Assembly (NCBI RefSeq): GCF_014698735.1
Contig: NZ_JACJTQ010000026.1
Span: 20,082-84,081, forward strand
Origin: Anabaena catenula FACHB-362
GTDB taxonomy: Bacteria; Cyanobacteriota; Cyanobacteriia; Cyanobacteriales; Nostocaceae
Direction: 5' to 3'
DNA: 64,000 nucleotides
Each line of letters opens with the position of its first letter. Within the stretch, counting starts at the first letter, position 1. Positions 27,728 through 36,705 of the stretch are shown here, piece after piece. The translations under genes were made by a program, and so were the position numbers. The notes under the pieces were generated by a model, which saw nothing but the letters and a program-made list of their open reading frames with translations, did not search any database and was not told the origin of the DNA.

Positions 27728-30169
27728 CTATTTTGGTACAAAGTTGTAGCCAGTGGGTGTAGTGGAATCTGGTTGTATCTGAACTATCACAGCTTTACCA
27801 ATTCTATCGCCAGTGCGATCGCCCCATGATAAAAACTTAATTGTCCCTGTAACACCTGGAAAGGAAAAATTATTAGTCAAAGCCTTTTCAATATCTATTC
27901 TCGTACTACCTTTTTTTTGGATAGCAATAGCCACCGTTTTAGTAGCATCAAAAGCCGTAGCTGTACGCCAAGTAATTAAACTTTGTTCACCCCAAAGGTG
28001 TTTAGCATTTTGCACAAATTCTTGATTATCTGCAACATTAATGTTCCAAGGAACTGCCAATATCATACCATTAACTGCATTACCAGCCGCAATAGTTTTT
28101 TGAGTTTCTAAACTGGGATTTCCTAATAATAATAACTTGCCTTGATTACTTTTAGCAATTTCAAGAGCTTGATTAATTCTGTCAACTTGAGGATTAAGGA
28201 GAATAGTATTTACATTTTGCTCAATTGCATTTTGAATAATCTTCTCACTTTGGAAATTTTCAGCAGCGAAATCACAATTAATATCATTAACTAATTCCAA
28301 GTTTCTACTATTCATAGCATTAACAAAAGCTCGATCAAAAGACTGGTCTGTGGCTTTAGAATCACTACAAATAACAATCTTACTGTTTTTAGTGTTTTTG
28401 GCATATTCAGCCAGAGCTTCCGCAGTAGCATTAAAACTAATTACAGTCCTATAAATATAATTACCATGAGTTCGATCTTGACGATCTGTTAATTTTGTAG
28501 AGCTACTAGTTGGGGAAATCATCACCAACTTTCCAGCTTGATATATATCAGCAGCAGGTACACTGGCATCACTACTATTATGACCAACCACTGCTAAAAT
28601 ATCCGCATTTTTTACAAATCTGTGAGCGATTTCTTTAGCAATTTCTGGATTATTATCATCATTAGCAATTTGTATTTGTAAAAACTTACTATTCACTCCA
28701 CCATCATTATTTATCTCTTGTTGCGCTTGTGCGACTCCTCTAAGAATTTCTTGCGCTACAAGAGGATTATTACCTATAGGTACAGCTACACCAATTTTGA
28801 TTACTTCTTTATTAGCAATCTTCGCATTTTCTAAATATATTCTCGCTTCTGGATCATGGGGATACTCCTGTAAATAAGTAGTAAATCTTCTAATTGCTTG
28901 ATGATAATTTTTCCACCAAAATAATTTTACGGCTTCTGGTTTATCTAAATTAGTCAACGAACTAAATAATATTTTATCACCATAACTAAACCGATTCTGC
29001 AATTTGATTTCCTTTAAACTCAGCCAGAAAACAGCACCAATTATTACTAATGACATCGTAGCTATGATTGACTGTACAGCTATCTTTTGTAAATTACGAG
29101 GTTGGGGATATTTGAGTAATGCTGCGGCTGGATTTTGAAAGATTACAGGTATCCAAGAAGCACAAGGATATTGATTTTCTAATTCTTCCTGTAAACGCAC
29201 ACGCGCTTGTTGAACAGAAGTATATAAAGATTCACCAGATGCAAAAACTGTGAGAAAATATTCTAGAAAATGTTGAGCGACAATATCAGGAACAGGTTCT
29301 CGCATCACAATTGTATAAGGAATTCTCAAATCAGCTAAATTGCGTGCTAATCCTAATCCATCACAAGAATTAAAAATTGCTAATTTCAATCCTTTTTTAA
29401 CAGCGTATCCCAGAGAATGACGCAACTGTAAAAGTGATAAACTTTCATTGTCATTAATTTGAATTTCTCCCCAACTATCACCTTCTTGACTACAACTATG
29501 TCCAGCAAAAAATAAAATATCCCAAGATTGATTCCATAATTTATTTACTATTTCTTGACGTGAAGGTTGCAGCAAAGGTTCAATAATTGCACCTGGTAAT
29601 TTTGCTGTCAATGCTTGTAAATCTGGTTGAATATCAATTCCTTCACTGTTCCCTAAAATAGCCAGAATTTTCACTGGAGTTTTTAATTGGATTTTTGATG
29701 GTTTATACTCTGAACTAATTACAACCTCTGGTTGAATATGAGTGGTATGAAATATTTCCCATAAATGCCAAGGAAGTCTTCTTAACAGTGAATCTTGTGT
29801 TTCTAAAATAAAGCGGACATTATCCCATTCACCGATTTTTTGTAAAAATTGCCTTTCTAATTTTCTTACAGATGGTTGATTTAACCAATCATTAAAACTA
29901 GATTGAAATTTTTGAGCAGCAGTATCACAAACTTCTGTAGTAGATACATTAGTGATTTGCGTTTGCGGAACAGTAATTAACCAATTCCCAGGCAATTTAT
30001 AATAAGCTGATTGCCATTCATAATAAGTTTGAGGAATTTCTAAAGCCGACGGAAACCTGCCAGAAATTTCTGCGAAATGGGGTTTACCGTCTTCCCCAAT
30101 TCTGATTTTGACCGGAAATCCTGTTTCAAAACTACCTTCCCCAATTTCAAATATTACCAGCTTACCCAC
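27728..30169 (-). CDS. CHAT protease - membrane helix - periplasmic ligand-binding fusion protein
   Basis: The 813-residue protein joins three modules. Residues about 110-350 form a CHAT (caspase-like) domain with an intact dyad: His224 in FFAGHS and Cys269 in AIFNSCDG. A membrane helix lies at about 363-384. A short TPR-like helix pair follows (about 410-450), then a type I periplasmic ligand-binding domain of the Leu/Ile/Val-binding (Peripla_BP_6) type from about 456 to the end, opening IKIGVAVPIGNNPLVAQEIL. The order predicts a cytoplasmic protease with an external amino-acid-like sensor. It is the last gene after a sigma-like factor and a DUF1822 gene. Ligand and protease substrate are unknown. 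I know no characterised homologue. Confidence 0.85.
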   Translation of the reverse strand: MGKLVIFEIGEGSFETGFPVKIRIGEDGKPHFAEISGRFPSALEIPQTYYEWQSAYYKLPGNWLITVPQTQITNVSTTEVCDTAAQKFQSSFNDWLNQPSVRKLERQFLQKIGEWDNVRFILETQDSLLRRLPWHLWEIFHTTHIQPEVVISSEYKPSKIQLKTPVKILAILGNSEGIDIQPDLQALTAKLPGAIIEPLLQPSRQEIVNKLWNQSWDILFFAGHSCSQEGDSWGEIQINDNESLSLLQLRHSLGYAVKKGLKLAIFNSCDGLGLARNLADLRIPYTIVMREPVPDIVAQHFLEYFLTVFASGESLYTSVQQARVRLQEELENQYPCASWIPVIFQNPAAALLKYPQPRNLQKIAVQSIIATMSLVIIGAVFWLSLKEIKLQNRFSYGDKILFSSLTNLDKPEAVKLFWWKNYHQAIRRFTTYLQEYPHDPEARIYLENAKIANKEVIKIGVAVPIGNNPLVAQEILRGVAQAQQEINNDGGVNSKFLQIQIANDDNNPEIAKEIAHRFVKNADILAVVGHNSSDASVPAADIYQAGKLVMISPTSSSTKLTDRQDRTHGNYIYRTVISFNATAEALAEYAKNTKNSKIVICSDSKATDQSFDRAFVNAMNSRNLELVNDINCDFAAENFQSEKIIQNAIEQNVNTILLNPQVDRINQALEIAKSNQGKLLLLGNPSLETQKTIAAGNAVNGMILAVPWNINVADNQEFVQNAKHLWGEQSLITWRTATAFDATKTVAIAIQKKGSTRIDIEKALTNNFSFPGVTGTIKFLSWGDRTGDRIGKAVIVQIQPDSTTPTGYNFVPK

Positions 30170-30226
30170 TGTTGTTACCTTAATTGATTCGTCTGATTAA
30201 ATGACAAATTTTTCTGTGCTAGTCTA

Positions 30227-30313
30227 TGTAGGTTGGGTTGAGGAACGAAACCCAACAACTCTTACTATACTACCGCTAATGTTGGGTTTCACGTTGTTCA
30301 ACCCAACCTACAA
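30227..30313. repeat. Long palindromic dispersed repeat inside the sigma-DUF1822-CHAT operon
   Basis: TGTAGGTTGGGTTGA at one end matches TTCAACCCAACCTACA at the other, and two inner arms (AAACCCAAC and GTTGGGTTT) form a second stem. The 87-base element fills most of the gap between the DUF1822 and CHAT genes. It looks like a MITE-like insertion and could reduce read-through to the CHAT gene. Confidence 0.7.
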
Positions 30314-30337
30314 TTTTCTTAACTAAACCGTATTGGT

Positions 30338-31459
30338 TTAAATGACAAACTTTTCTGTAATGATTGCATTATTTAGAGTAACCCGAATTTGGAATTTTTC
30401 ACCTAATTCAGCACAAAATTTTAATTGGATGTAATTATCTCTTTGTTGTCTAGCTTGAACTTCTAAAAATGGCTGTCCATTTTCATATAATCCTGCTAAT
30501 AATAAATCTGTTGGTAAATAAGTCTGATTTCCCATTGGATATACTCGCAAAAGCACAGCAAAACTTTTATCTACTTTGGGTAAAATAGCCACCATTAAAG
30601 CTACAGGATTTCCCGCTAACTGCATTCCTAAATCCATAATCCTTCTAGCAGTAATTACAGGATGATTTGGTGCTATATTCCATAAAACTTCTGCTAGAGT
30701 CCAACGAATTTCTTCATCATTGGTAGTTTGTAAAAGATGAACAAGAATATCCGTTACTTCTACATCTGAATTAGGTAATAATGTTGATGGCAAGATTTTT
30801 TCCCAACTGCGCTGGGGATATAATTGTTCAATAACTTGCCAAACTTTTTTGGGTGTGTCTATTTCAAATCCCCGCACTTTTAAAGAACGAAAGGCTAATT
30901 GCGGACTTTTCTGTAAAGCTAATTCCTCAATACTTTGCCATTGAGATGTATATATTCCCTCTAACCATTGTCTTAATTGTACACCTGAAAATTGATGGTA
31001 ATGTTCTATGAAAAGTTCTAATGGTTGTAACTGTTCTAGGTTAATTTCTGTTGTGCTAACTTGTGGTAAAAATCCTCTAATTTTGGCTTCTTGGCAGGTT
31101 TTATTAATTTCAACTACCACATAACCAAAACGATTATTCGAGACTTCAGGAGGAACATAACAAACTTCTTCTCCTGTTCTGATATATCTACATTCTAAAT
31201 GTCCGATTCCAGTTAATACTAAATCTGCCACATCTGCACCCATTCTTCCCCAGCAATCCCAACTATGACTAGCTTCTATGGCTGTAGAAATATCTAACAT
31301 TTGCAAATAATTATTTACAACTTGTACAGCTAAAGTATTCAGATATACTTGTTTAGCTTTTTGTTGATTTGGTTGTTCTTGGGCAAATTGTAAGGCTGTA
31401 TCTCGGAACTTTGCGGAAATAGGAATAGAAATGCTTTGCTGTTCAGTAGGATAATTCAT
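30338..31459 (-). CDS. DUF1822-family protein
   Basis: This 373-residue soluble protein matches the cyanobacterial DUF1822 family. Diagnostic parts are the N-terminal SIPISAKFRDTALQFAQEQP, LNTLAVQVVNNYLQMLDI, the conserved Cys/Gly stretch GHLECRYIRTGEEVCYVPPE, and the C-terminal beta-rich segment YPMGNQTYLPTDLLLAGL. The biochemical function is unknown. It starts six bases after the sigma-like gene ends, so they are surely co-transcribed. In my recollection DUF1822 genes often accompany such sigma-like factors in cyanobacteria, which points to a regulatory partner such as an anti-sigma or sensor role. That is inference. Confidence 0.82.
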   Translation of the reverse strand: MNYPTEQQSISIPISAKFRDTALQFAQEQPNQQKAKQVYLNTLAVQVVNNYLQMLDISTAIEASHSWDCWGRMGADVADLVLTGIGHLECRYIRTGEEVCYVPPEVSNNRFGYVVVEINKTCQEAKIRGFLPQVSTTEINLEQLQPLELFIEHYHQFSGVQLRQWLEGIYTSQWQSIEELALQKSPQLAFRSLKVRGFEIDTPKKVWQVIEQLYPQRSWEKILPSTLLPNSDVEVTDILVHLLQTTNDEEIRWTLAEVLWNIAPNHPVITARRIMDLGMQLAGNPVALMVAILPKVDKSFAVLLRVYPMGNQTYLPTDLLLAGLYENGQPFLEVQARQQRDNYIQLKFCAELGEKFQIRVTLNNAIITEKFVI

Positions 31460-31465
31460 GAGGTA

Positions 31466-32131
31466 CTATATATCAAAATAACCTTCGCTATCAAAATAAG
31501 CTTGAGATTTACCAAAATTGAGGAGACGGGGAAAGCACTGACGTTGATAGAAATTGCTGAGAGTTGCTACAGGTATACCAAACTCTACAGATAAATCTAT
31601 CCAAGATGTTTCCGGTGGTAAACGACGAGCAATTAAAACGTAACAATTAACATCAGGACGATCTCTTATATGAATACGTTGTAGTTCGAGAGAATTTGTT
31701 TTTAACCATTCTTTAATTTCATTTAATATTGGTCTTGGTTCTGGTGGTGCAGGAATTAAATTTGTAGGATCTATTTGTTGTTCATTGTCTTCTAGGAGTA
31801 AATCAAATTTATTTTTTTGTTCATAATAATTATTTTTTTTATCTTGCAATCGATAACCTAAGTAATTATTAATCCAAGTGATAACGCTACTTTTCTCAGG
31901 ATTATAAGATTCTTTTGCAGTAGTCGCTTCACAAAGATTTCGGCAAAAAAACCACCAAGTTTCCTGTAAAGCTTCTTCTGCATCAGGTATACCAACTCCG
32001 CGCAATAATTTACCAGTTTTTTGAATCAGTAAAATAATTTGATTGAGTCCTTTTTGACGGGCAAGACTACCACTAGGATGTTGACAGGTTTCTTGAATAA
32101 GTTGGAGGATTTTTGCTTCTAATTCATCCAT
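31466..32131 (-). CDS. Sigma-70-family-like factor (divergent ECF type)
   Basis: The 221-residue protein has the layout of a small two-domain sigma factor. The first half resembles region 2 (ALQETWWFFCRNLCEATTA, then SSVITWINNYLGYRLQDKK), followed by an acidic/Pro linker. The second half resembles region 4, with a helix-turn-helix at DLSVEFGIPVATLSNFYQRQ. Similarity to canonical sigma factors is weak, and the promoter specificity is unknown. It begins the tight sigma-DUF1822 pair, with the CHAT-sensor gene next. A membrane-linked sensor protease beside a sigma factor suggests signal-triggered transcription. Confidence 0.68.
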   Translation of the reverse strand: MDELEAKILQLIQETCQHPSGSLARQKGLNQIILLIQKTGKLLRGVGIPDAEEALQETWWFFCRNLCEATTAKESYNPEKSSVITWINNYLGYRLQDKKNNYYEQKNKFDLLLEDNEQQIDPTNLIPAPPEPRPILNEIKEWLKTNSLELQRIHIRDRPDVNCYVLIARRLPPETSWIDLSVEFGIPVATLSNFYQRQCFPRLLNFGKSQAYFDSEGYFDI

Positions 32132-32208
32132 TTGATTAGGTTAATTTGATCGTGATACATAATACTATTCTTTTGAGATTGCTATAAAGCGGCAAAAAAC
32201 ATTTTCCC

Positions 32209-34578
32209 CTATTTTCGATCAATGTTTATCTTCTGAATTAAATCGAGAATATATTGATATTGGACTATTTTCCCTTGTTGTTCAAATAGTTTAGATGCTT
32301 TTTGCAAATCAGCGATTGCACCTTTCTTATCTCGTGATTGAAGGTGGGCAGCACCTCGGTTATAGTAAGCTTCTGCATAGTTAGGATTAATACGCAGAGC
32401 TTGATTAAAATCTTCTATCGTCCCTTTCATATCTCCCAATTGAGCGCGGGCAAGACCTCGGTTAAAGTATGCTTCTGCCAAGTTAGGATTAATACGCAGA
32501 GCTTGGTTAAAATCTTCTATCGCCCCTTTCATATCTCCCAATTGAGCGCGGGCAAAACCTCGGTTATAGTAAGCTTCTGCCAAGTTAGGATTAATATGCA
32601 GAGCTTGGTTGTAATCTTCTATCGCCCCTTTCACATTTCCAGATTCACGACGGGTAACACCTCGGTTAATGTAAGCTTCTACATAGTTAGGATTAATACG
32701 CAAAGCTTGATCAAAATCTTCAATCTCCGCTTGCTTATCTCCTGAATAATTGTGGGCAAGACCTCGGTTATAGTAAGCTTCTGCATAATTAGGATTAAGA
32801 CGTATAGCTTGGTTGAAATCTTCTATCGCCCCTTTCACATCTCCCGATTCACAACGGGCAGCACCTCGGTTACAGTATGCTTCTGCCAAGTTAGGATTAA
32901 GACGTATAGCTTGGTTGAAATCTTCTATCGCCCCTTTCATATCTCCCAATTGAGCGCGGGCAAAACCTCGATTTTGGTAGGCTTGTGCAAGGTTAGGATT
33001 AATACGCAGTCCTTGGTTGTAATCTTCAATTGCTCGTTTTATATCTCCTGATTCACGTCGGGCATTACCTCGGTTAAGGTAAGCTTCTGCCAAGTTAGGA
33101 TTAATACGCAGGGCTTGGTTGCAATCTTCAATTGCTCCTTTAAAATCTCCTGATTCACAATGGGCAAAACCTCGGTTAAGGTAAGCTTCTGCCAATTTAG
33201 GATTAATACGCAGGGCTTGGTTGCAATCTTCAATTGCTCCTTGCACATCTCCAGCTTCACAACGGGCATTACCTCGGTTACAGTATGCTTCTGCAAAGTT
33301 GGGATTAATACTTAGAGCTTGGTTGTAATCTTCCATCCCCCCGTTCATATCTCCCGATTGAAGACGGGCAAAACCTCGGCTCAAATAGGCTTCTACAGAG
33401 TTAGGATTAATACTTAGAGCTTGATTATAATCTTCCATCGCTCCTTTCATATCTCCTAATTTACTGCGGGCATTACCTCGGTTACAGTATGCTTCTGCAA
33501 AGTTGGGATTAATACTTAGGGCTTGACTGTAATATTCCATTGCCGCCTTCATATCACCAGATTGAGCGCAGGCATTACCTTGATTGTAATATTTAATTGC
33601 CTCTTTCACATCTCCTAATTCACCGGGTGTATTACCGCCATCCTCACGAACACTACTACTTTTACTAGTTACTGGAATCGCTTTTTCATCCTTGTTATGG
33701 TCAGAACAGTTTTTACATTCCTGTATAAATCGGATAACTCTTTGTTTTCCTCTAATCGTTGTAACAATAAACTCTTGATAAGTCCAGTTGAGGGTAAATT
33801 TTTTGCAGTGAGGACATTGGCGATTATTAATTGCTAAAATTATTTTTGAAAAAAAAACTAGTACAAATAACCCAGCCAGTATAATTTGCCAATTGTCCCA
33901 GAAGTTACCTTGTTGCCAATTAGGTTTAGTGATATTGAGAATGTTGCTAGGAAATGTAATCTGAATTTCTAAGTTTTCTTGTGCTTGAATAGGCTGAGTA
34001 GCAACAAACTCGAATGTTTTCGGATTTACTTGACGGGCTGTAGCCGCAGTACCAAAATTTTTAAACTCTAAGACTTTACCAGATAAAGCTTCCGGTAATT
34101 GTACCTGAACTTTTGCTGCTTGAACTGGGGCTTTGCGATCTGCAAAAATCGCTTTCCAGTAAACCTGAGTATTATCATCATTAATTTGTAATCCACCAAT
34201 TAAACGATATTTTACAACAAAAGTATGTGTTTCTGGCGGTTTTAATTCATGTTGCCAACGAATCCAAAATTGATTATTTTCAATTCCTGTTTCACTAGGA
34301 ATGATTTGATTATTTTCTTCAACTGTTACATCTTTAATTTCATCAACTTTATCTAAACGAATATAGCGATATCGTTGATTTGAGTAATCAGATTTGAACA
34401 CATATTTTTGTTCTTCTGTAATCAACATATCTCCGTTGGTTTGTACGTCAATGTTAACGTTGATATAGTCCCAATAAAACGGTAATTCCTGGGCAAAAGC
34501 ATGAGTAAATGTAATTAGAACTGTCATTAATACAGCTATTAAAGAAAACCCAATTCTTCTCATCAAAAATTTATTCAT
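32209..34578 (-). CDS. DUF2207 membrane protein fused to thirteen TPR repeats
   Basis: The 789-residue protein has a signal peptide ending near HAFAQ and a DUF2207-type extracytoplasmic beta domain (about 30-235; YINVNIDVQTNGDMLITEEQ, WRW-like WIRWQHELKP). A membrane helix follows (about 235-255), then a small zinc-ribbon-like segment with two CxxC pairs (CPHCKK and CKNCSD). The rest is 13 TPR units of 34 residues, nearly identical (NRGxAxxxSGDxKGAIEDxN), probably cytosolic. Known DUF2207 proteins usually end with further membrane helices, so the TPR tail is a fusion. It lies 111 bases after the Gly/Cys-tailed protein gene, in the same direction. The role is unknown. Confidence 0.82.
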   Translation of the reverse strand: MNKFLMRRIGFSLIAVLMTVLITFTHAFAQELPFYWDYINVNIDVQTNGDMLITEEQKYVFKSDYSNQRYRYIRLDKVDEIKDVTVEENNQIIPSETGIENNQFWIRWQHELKPPETHTFVVKYRLIGGLQINDDNTQVYWKAIFADRKAPVQAAKVQVQLPEALSGKVLEFKNFGTAATARQVNPKTFEFVATQPIQAQENLEIQITFPSNILNITKPNWQQGNFWDNWQIILAGLFVLVFFSKIILAINNRQCPHCKKFTLNWTYQEFIVTTIRGKQRVIRFIQECKNCSDHNKDEKAIPVTSKSSSVREDGGNTPGELGDVKEAIKYYNQGNACAQSGDMKAAMEYYSQALSINPNFAEAYCNRGNARSKLGDMKGAMEDYNQALSINPNSVEAYLSRGFARLQSGDMNGGMEDYNQALSINPNFAEAYCNRGNARCEAGDVQGAIEDCNQALRINPKLAEAYLNRGFAHCESGDFKGAIEDCNQALRINPNLAEAYLNRGNARRESGDIKRAIEDYNQGLRINPNLAQAYQNRGFARAQLGDMKGAIEDFNQAIRLNPNLAEAYCNRGAARCESGDVKGAIEDFNQAIRLNPNYAEAYYNRGLAHNYSGDKQAEIEDFDQALRINPNYVEAYINRGVTRRESGNVKGAIEDYNQALHINPNLAEAYYNRGFARAQLGDMKGAIEDFNQALRINPNLAEAYFNRGLARAQLGDMKGTIEDFNQALRINPNYAEAYYNRGAAHLQSRDKKGAIADLQKASKLFEQQGKIVQYQYILDLIQKINIDRK
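32300..33600 (-). repeat. Tandem 102-bp coding repeat (TPR units)
   Basis: The TPR units are encoded by near-identical 102-base tandem copies. Adjacent copies share long identical stretches (e.g. GAAGCTTACT, CCTTTGGTTAAAATCTTC on the plus strand), which points to recent expansion. Copy number may vary between strains and may collapse in assemblies. Confidence 0.75.
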
Positions 34579-34587
34579 ATTTTCCTT

Positions 34588-34665
34588 TTCTCTGCGTTCT
34601 TTGCGCTACGCCAGTTGCTATAAGTCGGCAGAGCCGCCCAACGCACTGGCTCCTCTGCGTGAGAC
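34588..34665. repeat. Nested dispersed repeats between two membrane-protein genes
   Basis: A CTCTGCG-type repeat (CTCTGCGTTC ... CTCTGCGTGAGAC) is interrupted by an inserted GCCAGTTGCTATAAGTCGG...GCACTGGCTC element of the 12022-12075 family, flanked by G/C-rich junctions. Confidence 0.65.
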
Positions 34666-34689
34666 AAAAATCAATAGCCTAGAAAACTA

Positions 34690-35556
34690 TTAACCACCAC
34701 CACCGCAACCGCCACCACCACCACCACAACCTCCGCCACCGCAGCCACCACCACCGCAACCTCCGCCACCGCAACCACTACCACCGCAACCACTGCTACC
34801 GCAACCACCACCACTGCTACCGCAACCACCACCACTGCTACCACCACCACCACTTCTAGCAGATGTAAATATCACAAAGATCACAGAACCAACTACTATC
34901 AAGAAAAACCAGAATCCTATAGAATTTTGAGAACTTTGAAAACTTTGGGAATTGCTATTATTTGATGCTAATAAAATCTGAGAATTGGTGAGGATTAATG
35001 TCAAGGTAAACAAAAATGCCAGATAAAATTTTGGGGGAAGAAAACGAGAAATATTTATGTTTGGTGACTTAAATACAGGTTTGGGTAAAACCCAATTTTT
35101 GTGAGTATCTATCCGCTGAAAATTAGCTTCTTTATCAAAACGAATATGAGAAGCTGGCCAAATATCTATGGGTGGAGTTTCTCCAAAAAACTGTTCGTAA
35201 CTGGCTACAGTATTCAGATACCAATTATTAAATTTATTATATTCCTTGTCACCACCACGAGTGGGGCCATGATCTAGTTGTGTGCCTAATATTCTGCAAA
35301 AATCATCCCAATAAGATTGGGTATATGTTAAATGTAAATGCCAAACTTGATCTACTTGATCAGATGGTGTAACTGGATGTCCAGCAAAAACAGCAATAAC
35401 TGCAAACTTTTTATATTCATCAATTACACGCTGAGTATATTCAATTGTCCAGTTATTCTCCCTTGCTAATCTCTGACTAAAAGAGAAAGAAACGTTTTGT
35501 TCATCTAAAGAAAATTCTTGAAGACGTTGATATAATTCTGCTTGTTGAAGATTCAT
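34690..35556 (-). CDS. Glycine-rich-domain (GRDP-like) membrane protein with Gly/Cys tail
   Basis: The 288-residue protein starts with a GRDP-like domain, recognisable from YTQRVIDEYKKFAVIAVFAG, then HPVTPSDQVDQVWHLHLTYT (conserved His/Asp/Trp) and a second W-x-D helix (YNKFNNWYLNTVASYEQFFG). Two hydrophobic helices follow (about 175-195 and 215-235). The last 50 residues are almost only Gly, Ser and eight Cys (GGGGCGGGGCGG), predicted exposed and flexible. It is the first gene of the run including DUF2207-TPR. Gly/Cys-tailed membrane proteins of this kind (TIGR04222-like) tend to occur beside DUF2207 proteins, so they may act together at the membrane. The function is unknown. Confidence 0.75.
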   Translation of the reverse strand: MNLQQAELYQRLQEFSLDEQNVSFSFSQRLARENNWTIEYTQRVIDEYKKFAVIAVFAGHPVTPSDQVDQVWHLHLTYTQSYWDDFCRILGTQLDHGPTRGGDKEYNKFNNWYLNTVASYEQFFGETPPIDIWPASHIRFDKEANFQRIDTHKNWVLPKPVFKSPNINISRFLPPKFYLAFLFTLTLILTNSQILLASNNSNSQSFQSSQNSIGFWFFLIVVGSVIFVIFTSARSGGGGSSGGGCGSSGGGCGSSGCGGSGCGGGGCGGGGCGGGGCGGGGGGCGGGG

Positions 35557-35656
35557 AGATTTTGGGAATTAATTTTTGGTTCTATGAGTTCTTCTGTGCA
35601 GACAGAGTTATGTTATCTATATCTTTACAAAACTTTACAAATATAAAAAAATATAA

Positions 35657-35676
35657 AGACGGGAAATTTCCCGTCT
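35657..35676 (-). terminator. Perfect 20-bp palindrome, terminator of the DnaJ gene
   Basis: AGACGGGAAATTTCCCGTCT is a perfect palindrome 39 bases past the DnaJ stop on the minus strand; on that strand it is followed by a T-rich run (TTTATATTTTTTT), as in an intrinsic terminator. Confidence 0.75.
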
Positions 35677-35715
35677 CCAAGATGAACTAGCGAAAATGGT
35701 TCAGTTTGATGGTGG

Positions 35716-36705
35716 TTATAATTTAACTTGCTCCAAATGACTACGGGGGTTATATGTACGGATAGCCCGGATTTTCTCATAATATTCCCGCTCTTGGGCG
35801 CTGAGGTCTTTTGGAGGTGCGATCGCTACTTTTACAAGCTGATCACCACGTCCACCTTTAGCTAGAGGCCAACCCTTACCACGTAAGCGCAGAGATTGAC
35901 CAGAACGCACACCTGCCGGCAGCTTAACATTTACATTGCCATCGGGTGTAGGTACATCAATAGTAGCGCCTAATGTAGCTTCATCTGGTGTAATTAGCAC
36001 TTCACAAACGAGATTATCACCCTCAATTTGGAAAAAAGAATGAGGTTGGAGTTCTACCTTTAAATATAAATCTCCCCGTTGTTGAGTCATGGGGTTGATT
36101 TGACCCTTACCTCGCACCCGGAGACGAGTACCAGATTTAGCACCAGCGGGAATGCGGACATCAATTGTTTCGTTACCTAAGTTAAAACGTTTTTGAACTC
36201 CAGCAAATGCTTCTGCAAAAGTTAACTTGATCACAGCTTCCGTATCTTGGGTAGCACCTACACCAGCATCGGGAAACCCAAAATCATTAAAACCGCCAAC
36301 ACCACTACTAGGTCTACCGGTAGAAGTGCGATAAGAATAACTTTGTCGTCCACTGCGAGGGCCAGCAGCACCAAATAATTCATTTAAAAAGTCATTAAAA
36401 CTGCCGTATTGACTGAAGTCAAAACCGTTCATATCAACGCCAGCACCGCCACTGGGGAAGCCTTCGCCAGCTTGTTTCCAGTATTGACCGAATTGGTCGT
36501 ACTTTTTGCGCTTATCTGGGTCTGATAAAACTTCGTAAGCTTCGTTAACTTCTTTGAAGCTTGCCTCTGCCTGTTTGTTACCGGGGTTGACATCAGGGTG
36601 AAACTTGCGGGCGAGTTTACGAAAAGCTTGTTTAATTTCTTCTGGCGTGGCAGTCTTACTGATTCCTAAAATTGCGTAATAGTCTTTAAAGTCGGTTGCA
36701 GCCAT
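35716..36705 (-). CDS. CbpA-type DnaJ co-chaperone
   Basis: This 329-residue Hsp40 stimulates DnaK. The J domain (about 5-70) carries the HPD motif in RKFHPDVNPGNKQ. A Gly/Phe-rich linker (about 80-150) is followed by the two-barrel C-terminal substrate-binding domain (VRIPAGAKSGTRLRVRGKG, LPAGVRSGQSLRLRGKGWP). The CxxCxGxG zinc finger of full DnaJ is absent, as expected for the CbpA class. A dimerisation tail is short. There is no CIRCE operator in the 275 bases upstream, and I see nothing else in that gap. Confidence 0.93.
   Translation of the reverse strand: MAATDFKDYYAILGISKTATPEEIKQAFRKLARKFHPDVNPGNKQAEASFKEVNEAYEVLSDPDKRKKYDQFGQYWKQAGEGFPSGGAGVDMNGFDFSQYGSFNDFLNELFGAAGPRSGRQSYSYRTSTGRPSSGVGGFNDFGFPDAGVGATQDTEAVIKLTFAEAFAGVQKRFNLGNETIDVRIPAGAKSGTRLRVRGKGQINPMTQQRGDLYLKVELQPHSFFQIEGDNLVCEVLITPDEATLGATIDVPTPDGNVNVKLPAGVRSGQSLRLRGKGWPLAKGGRGDQLVKVAIAPPKDLSAQEREYYEKIRAIRTYNPRSHLEQVKL

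Noticed and set aside
32338..33296. Several open frames on both strands across the TPR region
   Set aside because: They are shadows created by the tandem 102-base repeats of the real minus-strand gene.
34671..34853. 60-codon Val/Ala-rich frame in the Gly/Cys tail region
   Set aside because: It is another frame of the low-complexity tail of the gene at 34690-35556.
34803..34853. Gly/Cys tail as a modified-peptide (microcin B17-like) precursor
   Set aside because: The tail belongs to a 288-residue membrane protein, and no cyclodehydratase or peptide exporter genes are nearby.
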